A stretch of 64,000 nt of DNA from Dryas octopetala (GCA_963921425.1 OY992833.1:5305228-5369227); one strand, 5' to 3'. Shown: positions 23,056 to 42,674, counted from the first letter of the stretch. The notes: a model not told the origin generated them from the letters alone. Numbers and translations are program-made.

Positions 23056-25932
23056 TCTCTGGTGATTTTCATAAATTTTTTTTTCTTTCAATATTGCTTT
23101 TTTCAATTTCTGGTGATTCCTTGTCTACATTGTTGTTGTTTGGTTTGATTTTATTTTCTGTTTAATTTGGTTCTCTGTCTTGATGATGATGCTGGTGGCT
23201 GTTTTCTTGTTTCTTTGCTGCATTTTTTTTGCTGTTTTAATTTTTCTTGTTGATATAGTTTGTTCCATATAAAGTATAGATCTTGTTATGTCTTTCTTTC
23301 CTATTAAAATTTAGTGATATTAGGTTCCAGGCTGAAAAGTGAAAAAGTAAACAAAGGAAATTCTCTGTATGTGCAACTTGCAATGAAAGTAGCAGGATAA
23401 AACTTCATTAATGGAACCAAACCAGAGATGGATGTGTAAATTTCTGGTTGCCAACCTGCGATATCAGCATGTTCTGATAAGCTTTAGTCCAAATCAGCAG
23501 ATATTAACTAATGAAAGGAAACTAGATTTGATATTCATATTCCTCCCTCTATCTGTTGTGTGTATTCCAGTTGTTCAACTAGCAATGGCATACATATATG
23601 AATCCAGAAAAGTGGAATTTCTATGATACTCAGAATGAATCTGTCACTCACTGTGTGTGTAACTTGCAGTATTCGTCTCACAGATTCAATTTTGAAACAG
23701 AATATCATGTGGAGGCATTGTGGCCTTCATTATGGATGTTGACTCTTGTGAGAAAACACCCTGTAACACTGATCTTCAGGAATCCCAAAGGCCCACGTAA
23801 AGTGGCTTATAGTTGAAATCTAGCTAGCTCATTACAATAACAAATAGAATTTTAATTTGAATACTGCATGATTATAAAAGCTTTGCTCTATGACATACAT
23901 ATATATTTCATTGCAATTAATCTTACCACATCGCCACATTGTGCAAGATTTGAAAAGCTTTTGTCCATTTCTCTTGGTTACTGCACTTGTTTCGGGGTCT
24001 AAGAGTTAATCTTTTTTATGTTGTTCTTGTTTGCAGGTTGTCATAATTTGAAACTTTTTTTCTTGAGAGGTTTGATCTTCTTTAATTCTTGAATGTAAAT
24101 TGGATATTTAAGTGGCTTAGGAGTAAACTTTGTTCCTATATGCTTATATGTATACCATTTTGATTATCCTTTGTTATATTTGTATTGTCTATCTCTTTAA
24201 CCATGTGTATGCAAATGATAGAAGAATATTAAATATATTTGATTAGTTGTGCAATATTTTTAAAACTCAGTATATTACTATATTGATATTAAAAAAAAAT
24301 ACAGAGAGTGACATAACATATTACTATAATAATATTAACAAAATAAATTTGCAATAAAAAATAAAAAAATAAAATTAGAGTAGATTACATCTTAATGCTA
24401 TAGTATGACTAAATAGTTATGAATTATATTATACTAAAAATAGGAATGTAAACGTAAATTCAAACATTCCTTCTAATATATATTTAGTAAGTAGTATATT
24501 GATTTTATCCTTAACAAAAATAAAATTAGAGTTAATAAATTACTACAGTATCATTCAGAAAATAATTAAATGTACTTGATTGAATAAATATATTAATATA
24601 TACGCTAATTTATACTTAATAAAATAAACTTAGAGTACATAAAAAGTTTATTTTCATATAAAAAAATTGATAAAATATTTGTCTAAATAAAACATAATAA
24701 TAATTTACTAAAATAAGTTTTTTTTTATATTAAGTACAGAAAAATCAATTGTACTTATTCTGATTAACTGTTTAATTTTCCCTTTTTTAATGAAGTTACT
24801 TGCTTTTTATTTTTTTTTTATGTGATAGTAAATATATGAATTTTTTATGTCAAATTTTAGCTACAAATTTTTTTTATGAATACTAGTAAAGTATTCCTAA
24901 TAATCATCCTTGAATCCACTTCAAGGTGTGTGCTATACTATGTGTAGTTTAATTATCATATTTTTACTCTGTTGAAGTTAATTTTAATTAAATTCAACAT
25001 CCATTTGAGAGTCTACTGGATGCGCGTGCTGATGCACTGTGGGTCTAACATTGAGTCTTGAATTGTACAGTTCAAATAGTTTGGGATTCCATAGTTTTGT
25101 GTGGTAGTTAGTGGCTCATGCGATGTGGTAGCGTCTTTTAACGTTCTGCGGATGCATATTAGATATTGTTTCAATTATTTATGTCATGTACTTGGAGAAC
25201 TATAAGGAGATGTTACGTGCGTTGGCCTTGGCCCTTATTGGAGACATAAGGAGAGAACAGATAATGAGTTGGTCGATGATGTGCTAACAAGAATTTCCAT
25301 GACCATGGACAGTGGATACTCAATCCGGGTGTCAAAACGCATAGTAGAGTTACAAATGCCCCCAACATTTGAAATTTTTCATTTTTTGGACTAAAAACCA
25401 TGCGTTTTTCAATAGTGAGATTGTATGAACACCCTAAATTCTACCGAGGACACCCTAGAAAAATTTTAAAGAAAAACTTACGCTTTGGAAAAATTATCTA
25501 AATGTCTTAAATAACCAAATATTTCTAAAGAACTCAAGAAATAAATTATTTCAAAATATGTCTGAAAATAGATTAGAGGTTCTTTTAATTTAATATTGTT
25601 TTTAATATAGGTTTTGTGTTATAGTGCGGGATTTCCGTTTGGTTCAAATGGTATATGTGCTTTAACTAGGAATTCTTGATTTGCACCGCTGGAATGGAAT
25701 CTAACAAATTTGAGTTGTATGACTAAAATCATACTTGGTTTTTTACTTATGGGTATTTGTCTGATGACAATGGCTCTCTAATTTGATTTTGTGATCAACT
25801 TTTTGTTGTTGTTCGTTTTTTCTTGACCTTACCATCATGATAATTTGATTTCAGATTGAGACTGTTAAAACAAACACAGCATAGCTTAATTAACACTTAA
25901 AGTTGAAATCAATTTTTCTGCGATTAAAAGAG
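23056..25932 (+). other. Presumed long first intron, AT-rich
   Basis: About 2.9 kb of AT-rich sequence lies between the leader and the first coding exon. Open frames near 23411-23816 show no known domain. Several pyrimidine-tract plus CAG acceptors occur (for example near 24036), so alternative leader exons are possible. No transposon ends were recognised. Confidence 0.4.
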
Positions 25933-28074
25933 ATGGGATTTGGAGCCCTAAGGTCAATTGTGCGACCCCTATCCTGTACCCTAATGTCCCACGCCTCTAC
26001 TTGCTCCGTGAAGTCGTTTGCTCCCAGTTTTCAACCTGAGCTCCGCTTCATTTCTGGTGGCCAAGCTCCATGGTTTTTACCGATTTCAAACCATATTCAC
26101 AGCTTGACGGACACTCGTTTTCCAAAACGACGACCAGAAGACAAGCCTCGTCGAAAAAGGGCCAGTGTAAAACCTCCAGGTTGGTTCATTATATTACACC
26201 AAACCCTCCTAATTTTAGGTGTACACTTATTAATTAATTAACCTCTTGGATATGATTGGAAATTTAATACTATTGCTTAACCTCTTTGATATTAATCAAT
26301 TTAATACTTTTGGAAATTTGATACTATTACTTAACCTCTTGGATATTAATCAATTTAATACTATTGGAAATTTAATACTATTACTTAACCTCTTGGATAT
26401 TAATCAATTTAATACTATTGGAAATTTAATACTATTACTTAACCTCTTGGATATTAATCAATTTATCGAGTGCTGCCAATGCTTGGTTTGTTGATGTCCA
26501 TTTGTGAGATTAGGGTTTTGGGGAAATTATTTCGTTAGAGATTTGGCTTGAATATACAATGATTTTATTATTATTTGTGTGCAGGACCATATGCTTGTGT
26601 TCAGTATGTTCCTGGTGAACCAATAGTACTCAATAGACCCAATGAAGGAAGTGTGAAGGGAATGAGAAGAAACGCATGAGGCAGAGGCGTGCATTTATAT
26701 TGGTTCGTATTTCATGGACTTCTTCGCGCATATCTTTAATATGTTTTTGGCTTTTGTTGTCTATTATGGTTTTGGAAATATGAATGTTTTATCAAATTAT
26801 AAATGGAAGCACATCGTTCATGAAGATAACTTGGAAAGAGGCGTCCATTTATATTGGTTCGTATTTCATGGACTTCTTCACGCATATCTTTAATATGTTT
26901 TAGGCTTTTGTTGTCTATTATGGTTTTGGAAATATGAATGTTTTATCAAATTATAAATGGAAGCACATCGTTCATGGACTTCTTCACGCATATCTTTAAT
27001 ATGTTTTAGGCTTTTGTTGTCTATTATGGTTTTGGAAATATGAATGTTTTATCAAATTATAAATGGAAGCACATCGTTCATGAAGATAACTTGGAACTTG
27101 TTCTTTCTTTATGCTTTGCTGAACTAGTATTTGTCTTACTCCTTCATTTAGCTGTTATAGCTTAACAAGGAGAGGACCTCATTTAGGTTCAAAATAATGA
27201 TTCAAACACTCCCTCATGTTTTTTTTTCTTGCTTGAATATGGAGTACTGATTTACTCACAGTTAAATGGTTTTTGATAGGGTAGATGGATGAGGAAGCTT
27301 TGATACAGTAGAATGAACTGTGCAATATAATGCTATAGAAATCATTAACTAAGCATAGTTATATTTTCGACGATGTAGCTTGAAAAAGAAATGCTTGCAA
27401 GTATTCCTAATACAAAAATGATTTAGCTTGAAAGCATAAAATTATTTTAAGTTTTTTGCTCCCTGCATTTTGGATGATACAGTTCTCTAAATGGAGTAGC
27501 ATAAAATTTCTTTCAGTGACAATTGCATTGATAAGGAAGTTAGTTACTGATTATAGGATGCTGTGCCAAAGATAAAGGATTATGCTTCCCATCTGCCTTA
27601 AAAAATCTTACATCCTTTGCCCTTTCTGTTGGGAGCTAGAGAAACCTTTGCAATTGGAGTGGAGACACTTTGGCCTTGGCCTTGGGACGATCCTTAGGTT
27701 GGGATGCAATTCTAATTCCTCCCACTTGCATAAAATACAAGATATATAAAAAGAAAACATAAATATCATCTTTCTATATGTTAGTCAACTTAACTTGTAG
27801 GGCCAGAAGATAATGTATTGATCTTCAATGTTTATTGAGCCTCTTTGTAGATGACGTTTTTTATTTTTATTTTTTCCTTTTATATGGACTCTGTTATGAG
27901 TTTGTGCAGGCAGAAAAAAAGAAAAGGAAAGCTCAGTTGCAGGAGGCTAAAAGGAAGAAGAATATTAAGAGAATTGAGAATAAGATGGCTGCTGTGGCAA
28001 GGGAAAGAGCATGGGCTCAAAGACTGGTTGAGCTACAGCAGATGGAGGAAAAGAAGATGAAATCTATGGCCTAG
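25933..28074 (+). CDS. Small basic, probably mitochondrial protein of unknown function; exon 2 out of frame
   Basis: Three coding exons are seen. Exon 1 (25933-26179) begins MGFGALRSIVRPLS, an Arg- and Ser-rich presequence-like start, and ends FPKRRPEDKPRRKRASVKPPG. Exon 2 (26585-26702) gives GPYACVQYVPGEPIVLNRPN and then the frame slips by one base after GSVKG. The continuing frame reads NEKKRMRQRRAFIL. Exon 3 (27910-28074) reads AEKKKRKAQLQEAKRKKN and ends KMKSMA. I recall a short conserved plant protein with this layout, of unknown function. Its Lys/Arg-rich helical tail and site II plus telo-box promoter suggest a role in mitochondrial translation, but that is inference. The one-base shift would end translation at GCATGA in exon 2. 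Either this is a recent pseudogene, an assembly error, or an allele. An upstream in-frame ATG was not found, which fixes the start. Confidence 0.7.
26236..26466 (+). repeat. 54 bp tandem repeat, about four units, in an intron
   Basis: Units of 54 bp containing AACCTCTTGGATATTAATC and CTATTGGAAATTTAATAC repeat about four times just after the exon 1 donor. Because 54 is a multiple of three the array forms an open frame with an 18-residue period. It lies in the intron and is not taken as coding. The last two units are nearly identical, so expansion is recent. Confidence 0.85.
26684..27099 (+). repeat. Tandem duplication covering the exon 2 edge and donor
   Basis: The unit starts with the exon end GAGGCGTGCATTTATATTG plus the donor GTTCGT and recurs 154 bp later (26838) with one base changed in the exon part. 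A third copy, shifted to a 106 bp period, follows and lacks the exon part. The switch between copies two and three falls at a shared TTCATG word, as expected from slippage or unequal crossover. The intron therefore contains a second splice donor. Confidence 0.85.
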
Positions 28075-30312
28075 TATATCATTGTGGCGGAACCACACCT
28101 GCAAATGGAAATGCTGCTGTTAGGTTCTCTCTGTTACCATTGAACATTCAACCTAGTTTTTTTAAGCTCGTTTATTCAGTTTTATCTGTCAATGGGTGGA
28201 CCCCTGCATAATCTAATGGTATTTTGCTTTCTCCAATTATACCAAAATTTTTATTTTGTAGTCTTGTAGACTGGATTTTAATTCTAGCTTGAGGATATCT
28301 TCAAAATTTTAGTGTGTTTGCCAGATATCATATTGCTATGAACACATATCCAAGTTGATGTTGATCCCATAAATGAAATTTTGGTATAAACAATGGCTGA
28401 AAGCCTGGAAATCATAAACTAGCATCGGTAGTGTCAAAGGTGTTAAAAGAAAATGAAGCATTATAAAATTATTGTGGTAGCAACAGCCATCTCGAAAGTA
28501 CCCATTAAGTAAGGGCTAAGCACACAGCTAGAAAACAAACCATTAGCTGAACCAGTACCCATCAACTGTTAGTGAACGCATACAAAAGACATTTGATAAT
28601 CCAAGAGAAGAAACATAGAACCTAACATTAATATTGTATACCTTTTAGACAAGCTCCTAAAAGCATTGCTTTACATTCCCTTGAGTGTTGCACTACATTC
28701 AAGGAAAAGGCATCCATATTCCCTTGCAAAGTCCATCCTCTTTGTCTTACTGACAACCCTTTTACTTTCCTAGAAAACAAGATAACTTAAAACATGGATG
28801 ATGTTTGATGACATATGCAAGAAGAAAGCTTGTATTTAGTTTAGGCATAATGACCAGCTTAAAAATTAGGTTTATTTTGTTTTGTTTTCATTTGTCAAAA
28901 TTGCAACTTGGGAATTCATTATTTATATAGCTAAACTTATAATAACTTAAGGTTGTAATTGTCATATTGCCTATATAAATTAAATAGGTCTCATTGTAAT
29001 AGGTTTGGAACTTTGGGCTTACTGATTAAATATTCAAATAGTGAAGTTAATCCTAATTTGTAATTTTCCTCCATCCTAAAGTAACTGAATAAGCAGATCA
29101 ATGTTTGATGTTTATACACTGGATCAGTACCAAATACCCCTAAGACCCTTGGTAAATGAAAGAAATAACAACACAATGTCCTAGAGACATTCCTTACCAA
29201 TTTTGTTTCCAACAAGCATATATCTTGATGCAATCTTGACTTGTGGAGTACAGGTCAATTTCTTTAGCCCATATATCAGATAAATTTGTAACGGTTTCTT
29301 GTCGCATTACATCATACACTGTACATTGATTCTTAAACCACAGCTGATGCATGTTGATTCTCTATTGTTCATTGTGATTTTAATGCATACTAAATTTTCA
29401 TATTGAGGTGTGAGCACAGCTTTTTTACTAAAATGTTTTTCAGGTGAATATATAAATTTGGTTAAGCTAGGATGAGGGAGCTTTGTCAAGGCTTAGCATA
29501 CTTTAGTTTTTTATTAGATGTTCCTAATTGTTAAATTTGGGGTGTTTTGCTAGGGGTTTTGGAATGGGATTTCCATGGTGACAATTATGTTTAAATGGAT
29601 GAAATTTCCATAATTAATGAAAATTGTTGTGAACATATATGGATAGCATATGCATACATTCTTTAGTGGGAATCAAGTCTCGGGCATTCTTCGTGCTTGG
29701 AATTGCCCAACTTGTAGACTTGGTTTTGATTTCTAGCTTGCAGGGTTAAGAAAAGCGTAAAGGCATTGCCCAACAATATTGTGTATATATTCTTCTAAAC
29801 GGCTAGTGATTTTCAGGTCTTGCTCATTGTGGATCGAGTGTTCTTTTCTTTTTTCTTTTCTCTCAATTTTTCGGGCTGATATTAAAATAGAGGGTTTTTT
29901 GGATCCTATCATTTATTATCTTTTGATTGTATTATCATATTACTTAACTTCCACAGAATAATATCAAGGGCATCCCAAAGGGTGGAGGTCATGGTGCAGT
30001 GATGGTGGCTGGGTTGTGTGTAATTGTGGTCACTGGTCAGAGCATTATGTTGACTACAATTGCCATGCTAACCACACTTCGTGCCATTCTTGTACCATGT
30101 AGTGGGTCTCCAAATCTCACTGAAAGAGCAATTTGGTTTGCAGCAATGTTGGTTTGGTTTGGTTTGGTCTGATGATGCTCTCTGGCTGGTTGGAGCCCGG
30201 TTTCAAAGACGATAGACCAGTTCAGTGTGCAGTTTTGGGCAAAAGACAATCTGATCGGACTGTACTTTAGATTTTGGGGTGCAAATAACATTTCCCTCTA
30301 TTTATATTCCCC
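28075..30312. other. 3' flank and intergenic sequence
   Basis: This holds the 3' untranslated region of the plus-strand gene and an AT-rich spacer. No conserved protein, RNA gene or transposon end was recognised. The AKR duplication block starts near 30313. Confidence 0.5.
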
Positions 30313-30720
30313 ATTTATCACTATTAGACATTAGACACCATGGCTACTTAAAGTTATATACACTGTTTTAAATTAGAAAAACAGCACCTAATTTTGATTT
30401 CTTGGCAGGTAATGTCATTTTATTGTATATCTCTCAACAATTTACAAGTCAAAAGTTTGAAGCAAAGGCCAAATCATGTCCTAAACTAAGTAAAAGAAAT
30501 TAAAATTTTCTTTCACTTTGCCCCAGAGGATTTCTTACTTTTGGATACTGGATCATACAACATGATGAAATTTGCATACAAAGTGTTTAGCATCACAAAC
30601 TCAGACATTACATACACCACGTGACATGAACTACTTATTCTTGGAAGTTGGAACAGTGAGGAAATTCACTGAGTTCATGAACAAGGAGGCATTACAAAAA
30701 ACATGACAAAAGGCACATAC
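30313..30720 (-). repeat. 3' flank of AKR-A, duplicated at 60897-61264
   Basis: The 400 bp after the AKR-A stop codon aligns by eye with the flank of AKR-B, sharing words such as TTGATTTCTTGGCAGGTAAT, CAATTTACAAGTCAAAA and GCCAAA.CATGTCCTAAACT. The homology fades before about 30313 and 60897, which places one edge of the duplicated segment. It includes the probable 3' untranslated region and poly(A) signals. Confidence 0.75.
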
Positions 30721-37716
<6,996 letters not shown>

Positions 37717-37732
37717 ATATATGCTTAAGTTG

Positions 37733-40700
37733 CACTAGAACAGAAAAGGGCTTTTATAGCACTCAAAAAACGCTATAAAAACCCTTTATAGCGTTATTGA
37801 AAACGCTATGTCAGCCGACGTTATAATAGACCCAAGGTCTTTTATAGCATTTTTGGAACGCTATTAAAAAAAACCTTTCTATAGCATTTTAAAATGCTAT
37901 AAAAGATATATATAATAGCGTGATCGAAATGCTATAGAAATATATACCATAGCAATTTTAAAATGCTATTATTGTGGCTTTTAATAGCATATGTGTTGCT
38001 AGTGTTTAGAATACTATTATAGTTCTTTTTATACCTTTTCCATAGCATTTTTTCCATGTCATTTTTTTGTTGCTTTCAAGAGTAAATTATATAATGCTGT
38101 CAATAGTAAATGGTAAGACACATCTCATTAAATGACCTCAAAAGAATCAATTAAGTGTATTACATAAGGCTCAATAAGTACAATAATGTCTCATGTTTTC
38201 CCTATATAACAGTAATGCATATATTAGGCCCTATAGAAACAAACACAACTAAATCAATTTGCTACTTCCTATAAGCAAGCATCCAATTCCAATAGCTGAG
38301 TGTCCCTAAGCTGCCAAAAGAAAATACCAATTATAAAAAACTAATAAAACAAAATTCCACTTATAAAAAATCAAAATGAGTACTTGAGCTAGCATACAAG
38401 AAGAACACCATAAGTTAAGTACTTGAGCTATTAAATCAAAACAAGTGCTTGAGCTAGCTAAATCAACACATGTTATATCAATTCACATATCCCTCCATAT
38501 TAGCATATCTAGATATTGTGCAGGAAATCAAAACTAAACAAATGAACTGTGTTGGCCCATATCTACTTCATATTTAATTAACTATATAATAGAATATTTT
38601 TCCAATTTGGCCAAGCTTCAATTTCATACACAAGGTTCACCAACTGATAAATATATATATATATATAACATATTTGGAAGACATTCAAATGACAAATGTA
38701 CTTTCTAAGGTAGATAAAACAACCCATTATTTTTTTCCCATAAAAAAAATGCATTGAAAAGTCAGATTCGACAAGGTAGCAGTCAAACAAGGCACAATAT
38801 ATAGGTCACCCCAGGGTGCACCTCCATATCCACCCCAAGACATTATAGGACATATTATTAGAGTAAAGCTAGAGAATAATACAGTAAACATAAAACACAG
38901 CTACTCTTTGTTTTTCATTAATCCATCCAATTGTCATAATCTGTTAAGTAAAAAAATAAGTTTTAGAGTACAGGTATTTTTTACTTAATAATCATCACAG
39001 TATTTGGTAACTTAAATAAATACCTTAAAAACTTTGGTGAGTAGAAAGCATAAGACAGAGGAGAAGACCATGTGAAGTAGAGTCAATCCAAGAGGATAAG
39101 GAAAGTTTATTTCCTTGGACGACAAAACCCGCTGCATTCCAAAGTTCAAACAAAAACCTTATGTTATATATTCTTGTAAAACAACCTCTTACAAAATTGT
39201 ATCTCCACTTACTCATATTAGACAACAATGTAAAAATAGGTACTAAGAAAATATTTGCCACATGCATATTGTAATAAAGGTTTAGAAACATCTAAAATTA
39301 CTTTTATGTCTAATATAAAGAAGTATTACCCTACACCCAGCCATCAATGCTATTAAATGATTCAAATTAATTTGTCAGATAACAGCCTGCCATGAGATCC
39401 ATATACATAGATTTTCTGCCCACAGATTAATTATATCATATAATATATGCCCCTCAAATAATTAATTAAGTCTACCTAGCTTTGAAAAAGGTATGCTCAA
39501 CTCCAAGTCTGCATGTAGACAGCGACAGAGACACTTATATACAGAACTATATAACATATTACATATGAGAGAATAATATATGCAATAACTCTTCCTCAGA
39601 CATATGAGAGAATTAATGATTGTTCATTTGTTAAACACTTAAACATGTTTATTTACTTGTTTCTGCTCAAGTTAAAATGTTAATGAAAAAAGCTTGGTAA
39701 GGCTAGCTATATATATATATATATAATAACACTAGCTAACTACTTGAGCTGTGTCTTAATTTGTGGGACTTGAGACCCACTAGTAGTAGAGAGGGGACCT
39801 TTGAAACCCATGAAGATTGAAGATCGACTTAATTAATTAGCACAAAAAAGAAAAAATTAATTAATTAACAAAGATTTTCAACCAAAGATTAAGGAAATGG
39901 AATCAATAAATATAAGTAGAACGTACTTTCAATATATATGCATGCAAATTGCAATGTGATAATGAATGAATGTATACCTGGGAGGACCAAGGCTCACATC
40001 TCTTGAGGTCAACCTCTGCAATGTGGAGTTGAAGGACGATAAACAAAGAATGCCATTGCTGCTTTGTCCCTCTCACACTTAAATAAGCATGTCTGCAAAA
40101 TAGGAATGGAGAAGAAAAAAAAGGAAGAAAATAAAACGAAACAAAACAAAGCCAACCAATATAGGAAGCAGAACCTGGAAATCACAGATAGAATTAAGAA
40201 AACTGAACAATTCGAAGTTTAAGTGGAAACCCAGATCAAATTGACACTCCTATAAGCACCATTGCAATCACTAATTCTTAAACAGATTAGCTCTTTGTGA
40301 TGCAGAAAAAAATTTTCATTAAATGTACAATTGTTTTCCATTATTCCATAAGCTTATACTAATAACAAAGGTAGAAATGAAGCCAATTCATTCCCAAAAT
40401 TCCACTGATAAAAATCTGTAAATCATTTTAGAATTAACGTACTCATTTAAGTTTTGAGGCTTTAACACGCAACACACAGGGGCACAACTTCTTTTTAATG
40501 GGTTTATCAAATTCACATTATAAATAAAACCCAACAATTAGAAATTCAAAAGAAACACAAACGACTCTTTACTCCGGCCAACAATCAAAGTCATACACAT
40601 GAAAAATCAAATGTTCATGAAGGGTAAGCAACATAAGTATATGATACCCTTTTCTACAAGCTTATGTCCCAACTGCATTTTCAGAAAATAAAAGTCCAAG

Positions 40701-41660
40701 AATCAATTGTTTGCTAGTTAAACCTAACAAGTACATCACTAGGTATAAACTTTCATAAATTGAAAACAAATGGCAGACTGAGATGTGCAGGTTTCATACT
40801 TTGGTTTCAAACTCAAGCTAAAAACACCAACATTTAAATTTCAAAATCACAAACCATGTACGAGTTCATAAATTTCTAATCTAAATATAATGTCAAAAAC
40901 ACAAGTCTGAATTCTGAACCTTACAATCTAGTGAGTTTGAATCCCTCACTCGAGATACCCAAAATCACAACTCTGAAAAACCCAAAGCTAATCCACCAGG
41001 ATTGTACTGCTGGAACAATTTGTGAAAGTCTGCAAAAATTATAAATAAATAAAAAAAGAGTAAACCCATGAGGAGGAAATTGAAAGAGACCCACATCCAC
41101 ATATGAACGCATATAGATTTATAGAAGAAGAAAGAGACAAACCAATGTCAATTAGATGAAAGAGACCCACATCCCTGAAGTCACTGAAAACTTCTTCCCT
41201 AACCCAAAACTGAAATACATAGAGAAATTAATTAGAGGCATAGAGAAATTGATTGATCAAAAATCCCTAACCCTAACCCAAAATTGAAATACCCATGAAA
41301 GAGAAATAGGGAGGAGGAAGAGGAAGAGGATAGGCAAGACAAATAGAAGAAGTAAATATGCTTACCCATGGCTGAAGGAGAAGGAGAGTAAAACCATCGT
41401 GTGTCATACTGGAGAAATCGTCACTTTCTCAAAGAAGGAGAGTAAAACGAAGAGAGGGAATTCACTTTCCTTTACTTTCCTCAGCCCGAGCCTTTACTTT
41501 CCTTTGCCGCTCGTGTATAATTTAGATGGGCTTGTTATAATAGATGGGCTTGTTTCTGTAGCGTTTTTTTTCAAATGATGCTATTATTATATTGTATATA
41601 ATAGCACAATTGAAAAAATGCTATAATTAAATGCTATCATAGCCCTCTTTTGTTGTAGTG
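37733..41660. mobile_element. Non-autonomous CACTA (En/Spm) transposon, 3.9 kb
   Basis: The left end begins CACTAGAACAGAAAAGGGCT and the right end is the complement of CACTACAACAAAAGAGGGCT. The 3 bp target duplication TTG is at 37730-37732 and 41661-41663, as expected for CACTA elements. The subterminal zones (37750-38060 and 41560-41640) hold many TATAGC, GCTATA and AATAGCATT words in both orientations, the usual transposase-binding arrays. The interior is AT-rich and shows no TNPA or TNPD protein, so movement would need an outside transposase. Its left end is 16 bp from the AKR-A start codon. Confidence 0.9.
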
Positions 41661-41730
41661 TTGTCTTGGTTTAGGAGCACCACCCGAAACAAACAAAAGT
41701 GAGGGACTGATAAAGCTCTTGGCGCTTACA

Positions 41731-41741
41731 TATATTTTATA
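41731..41741 (-). promoter_or_regulatory. Displaced TATA box of AKR-A
   Basis: The minus strand reads TATAAAATATA here. Without the CACTA insertion it would sit about 85 bp before the AKR-A ATG, an ordinary distance for a plant core promoter. The CACTA would then have landed in the 5' leader. This is inference from spacing. Confidence 0.5.
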
Positions 41742-41751
41742 TGACTAATAC

Positions 41752-41778
41752 CATTCACCAATTGTAGTTTGGTGAATG
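41752..41778. promoter_or_regulatory. Perfect 10 bp palindrome upstream of the AKR-A TATA box
   Basis: CATTCACCAA and its exact complement TTGGTGAATG flank a 7 bp spacer, 11 bp from the displaced TATA box. It could be a binding site for a dimeric factor or a chance hairpin. Confidence 0.3.
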
Positions 41779-41898
41779 ACAAACAGTTCGTGGTGCCTTT
41801 GGTCGTGAGAAGTTGGGAGTGGTAGGTGAAATGGCTCTTCTCCGCGCTTTTACCTACTTTTTTTGTTTTTTGGCTAATTACAGATACCGCCTATAAAC

Positions 41899-42178
41899 TG
41901 AAGGAATCTACCTCACATTTTTTTTATATGAGATCTTTCTCTCAATATGTCCCGCACGTGTGACATCACTCAAGCCTAATACATGAACAATTCAAATTAG
42001 GTGACGTGGGAATATCTATGATGGTTTGACACAACACATGAATATATAGTCTGCTTTGATACCATAAAGGAATCTAGACATCTATCTCAAAACCAATTGA
42101 AAATAAGAAAAGTAATCCAAACCCTTATAAGCCACTATACAAGTCCTCATATTTTCAATGTGGGATATTTCTCTCTCA
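41899..42178 (-). mobile_element. Diverged TRIM relative
   Basis: The stretch has the same layout as the TRIM at 35680: a left repeat ending TTTCTCTCA, a core with GCACGTGTGACATCA, AAGCCTAATACATGAACAA and AGGTGACGTGG, a minus-strand primer-site remnant (TGATACCAT) and a right repeat with CTCAAAACCAATTG and CAATGTGGGATA, ending TCTCTCA. The left repeat is shortened. It is an old, broken copy of the family or of a sister family. Confidence 0.6.
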
Positions 42179-42520
42179 ACATAAACCATATCATTTTTCT
42201 CATCTCATTTTTATTGAGTGCTGCTATTTGCACACCCTTTTTTTTCTTTTTGCACACATTTTTCTCCTACACACCCCCTATCTTCTCCCAAAATTTAAAA
42301 TTTCTCTTTAACACACCCCTCCAATTACCCTAATACCCCTATTTTATACATTTCACAAAATTTCTCACAACACACCCCTTCACCCACCACACCCCATCAA
42401 CCATACCAAAAAAAAAAAAAACACACAGCCCCTCCCCCTCCCTCACCCCCGACCACCTCCCTCCCTTTCTCCTTCCCTCACCGACCACTTCCCTTTCTCT
42501 TTCCTCCTCGCAGCACCGAC

Positions 42521-42579
<59 letters not shown>
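42521..42579. repeat. CT microsatellite
   Basis: Nearly pure CT dinucleotides with one CTTT interruption, inside the TIR element. Confidence 0.9.
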
Positions 42580-42582
<3 letters not shown>

Positions 42583-42674
42583 CCCGCAGCACCACCCTCC
42601 TATCTCTCTCTCTTCTTCCGCAGCAGCACCACCCTCCGAACACCATTAAAAAACAAAAAAATTTCAGTTCAGCA

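Noticed and set aside
23411-23816. Two plus-strand open frames in the presumed long intron
   Set aside because: No recognised domain, no splice link to the conserved exons and ordinary intron composition. They could be alternative leader exons but this is not supported.
26246-26494. Open frame with 18-residue repeats
   Set aside because: It is the result of the 54 bp minisatellite in the intron. It does not connect to the conserved protein.
30037-30291. Minus-strand open frame of 84 codons
   Set aside because: No recognised domain and no splice context. It sits in the intergenic spacer before the AKR-A 3' flank.
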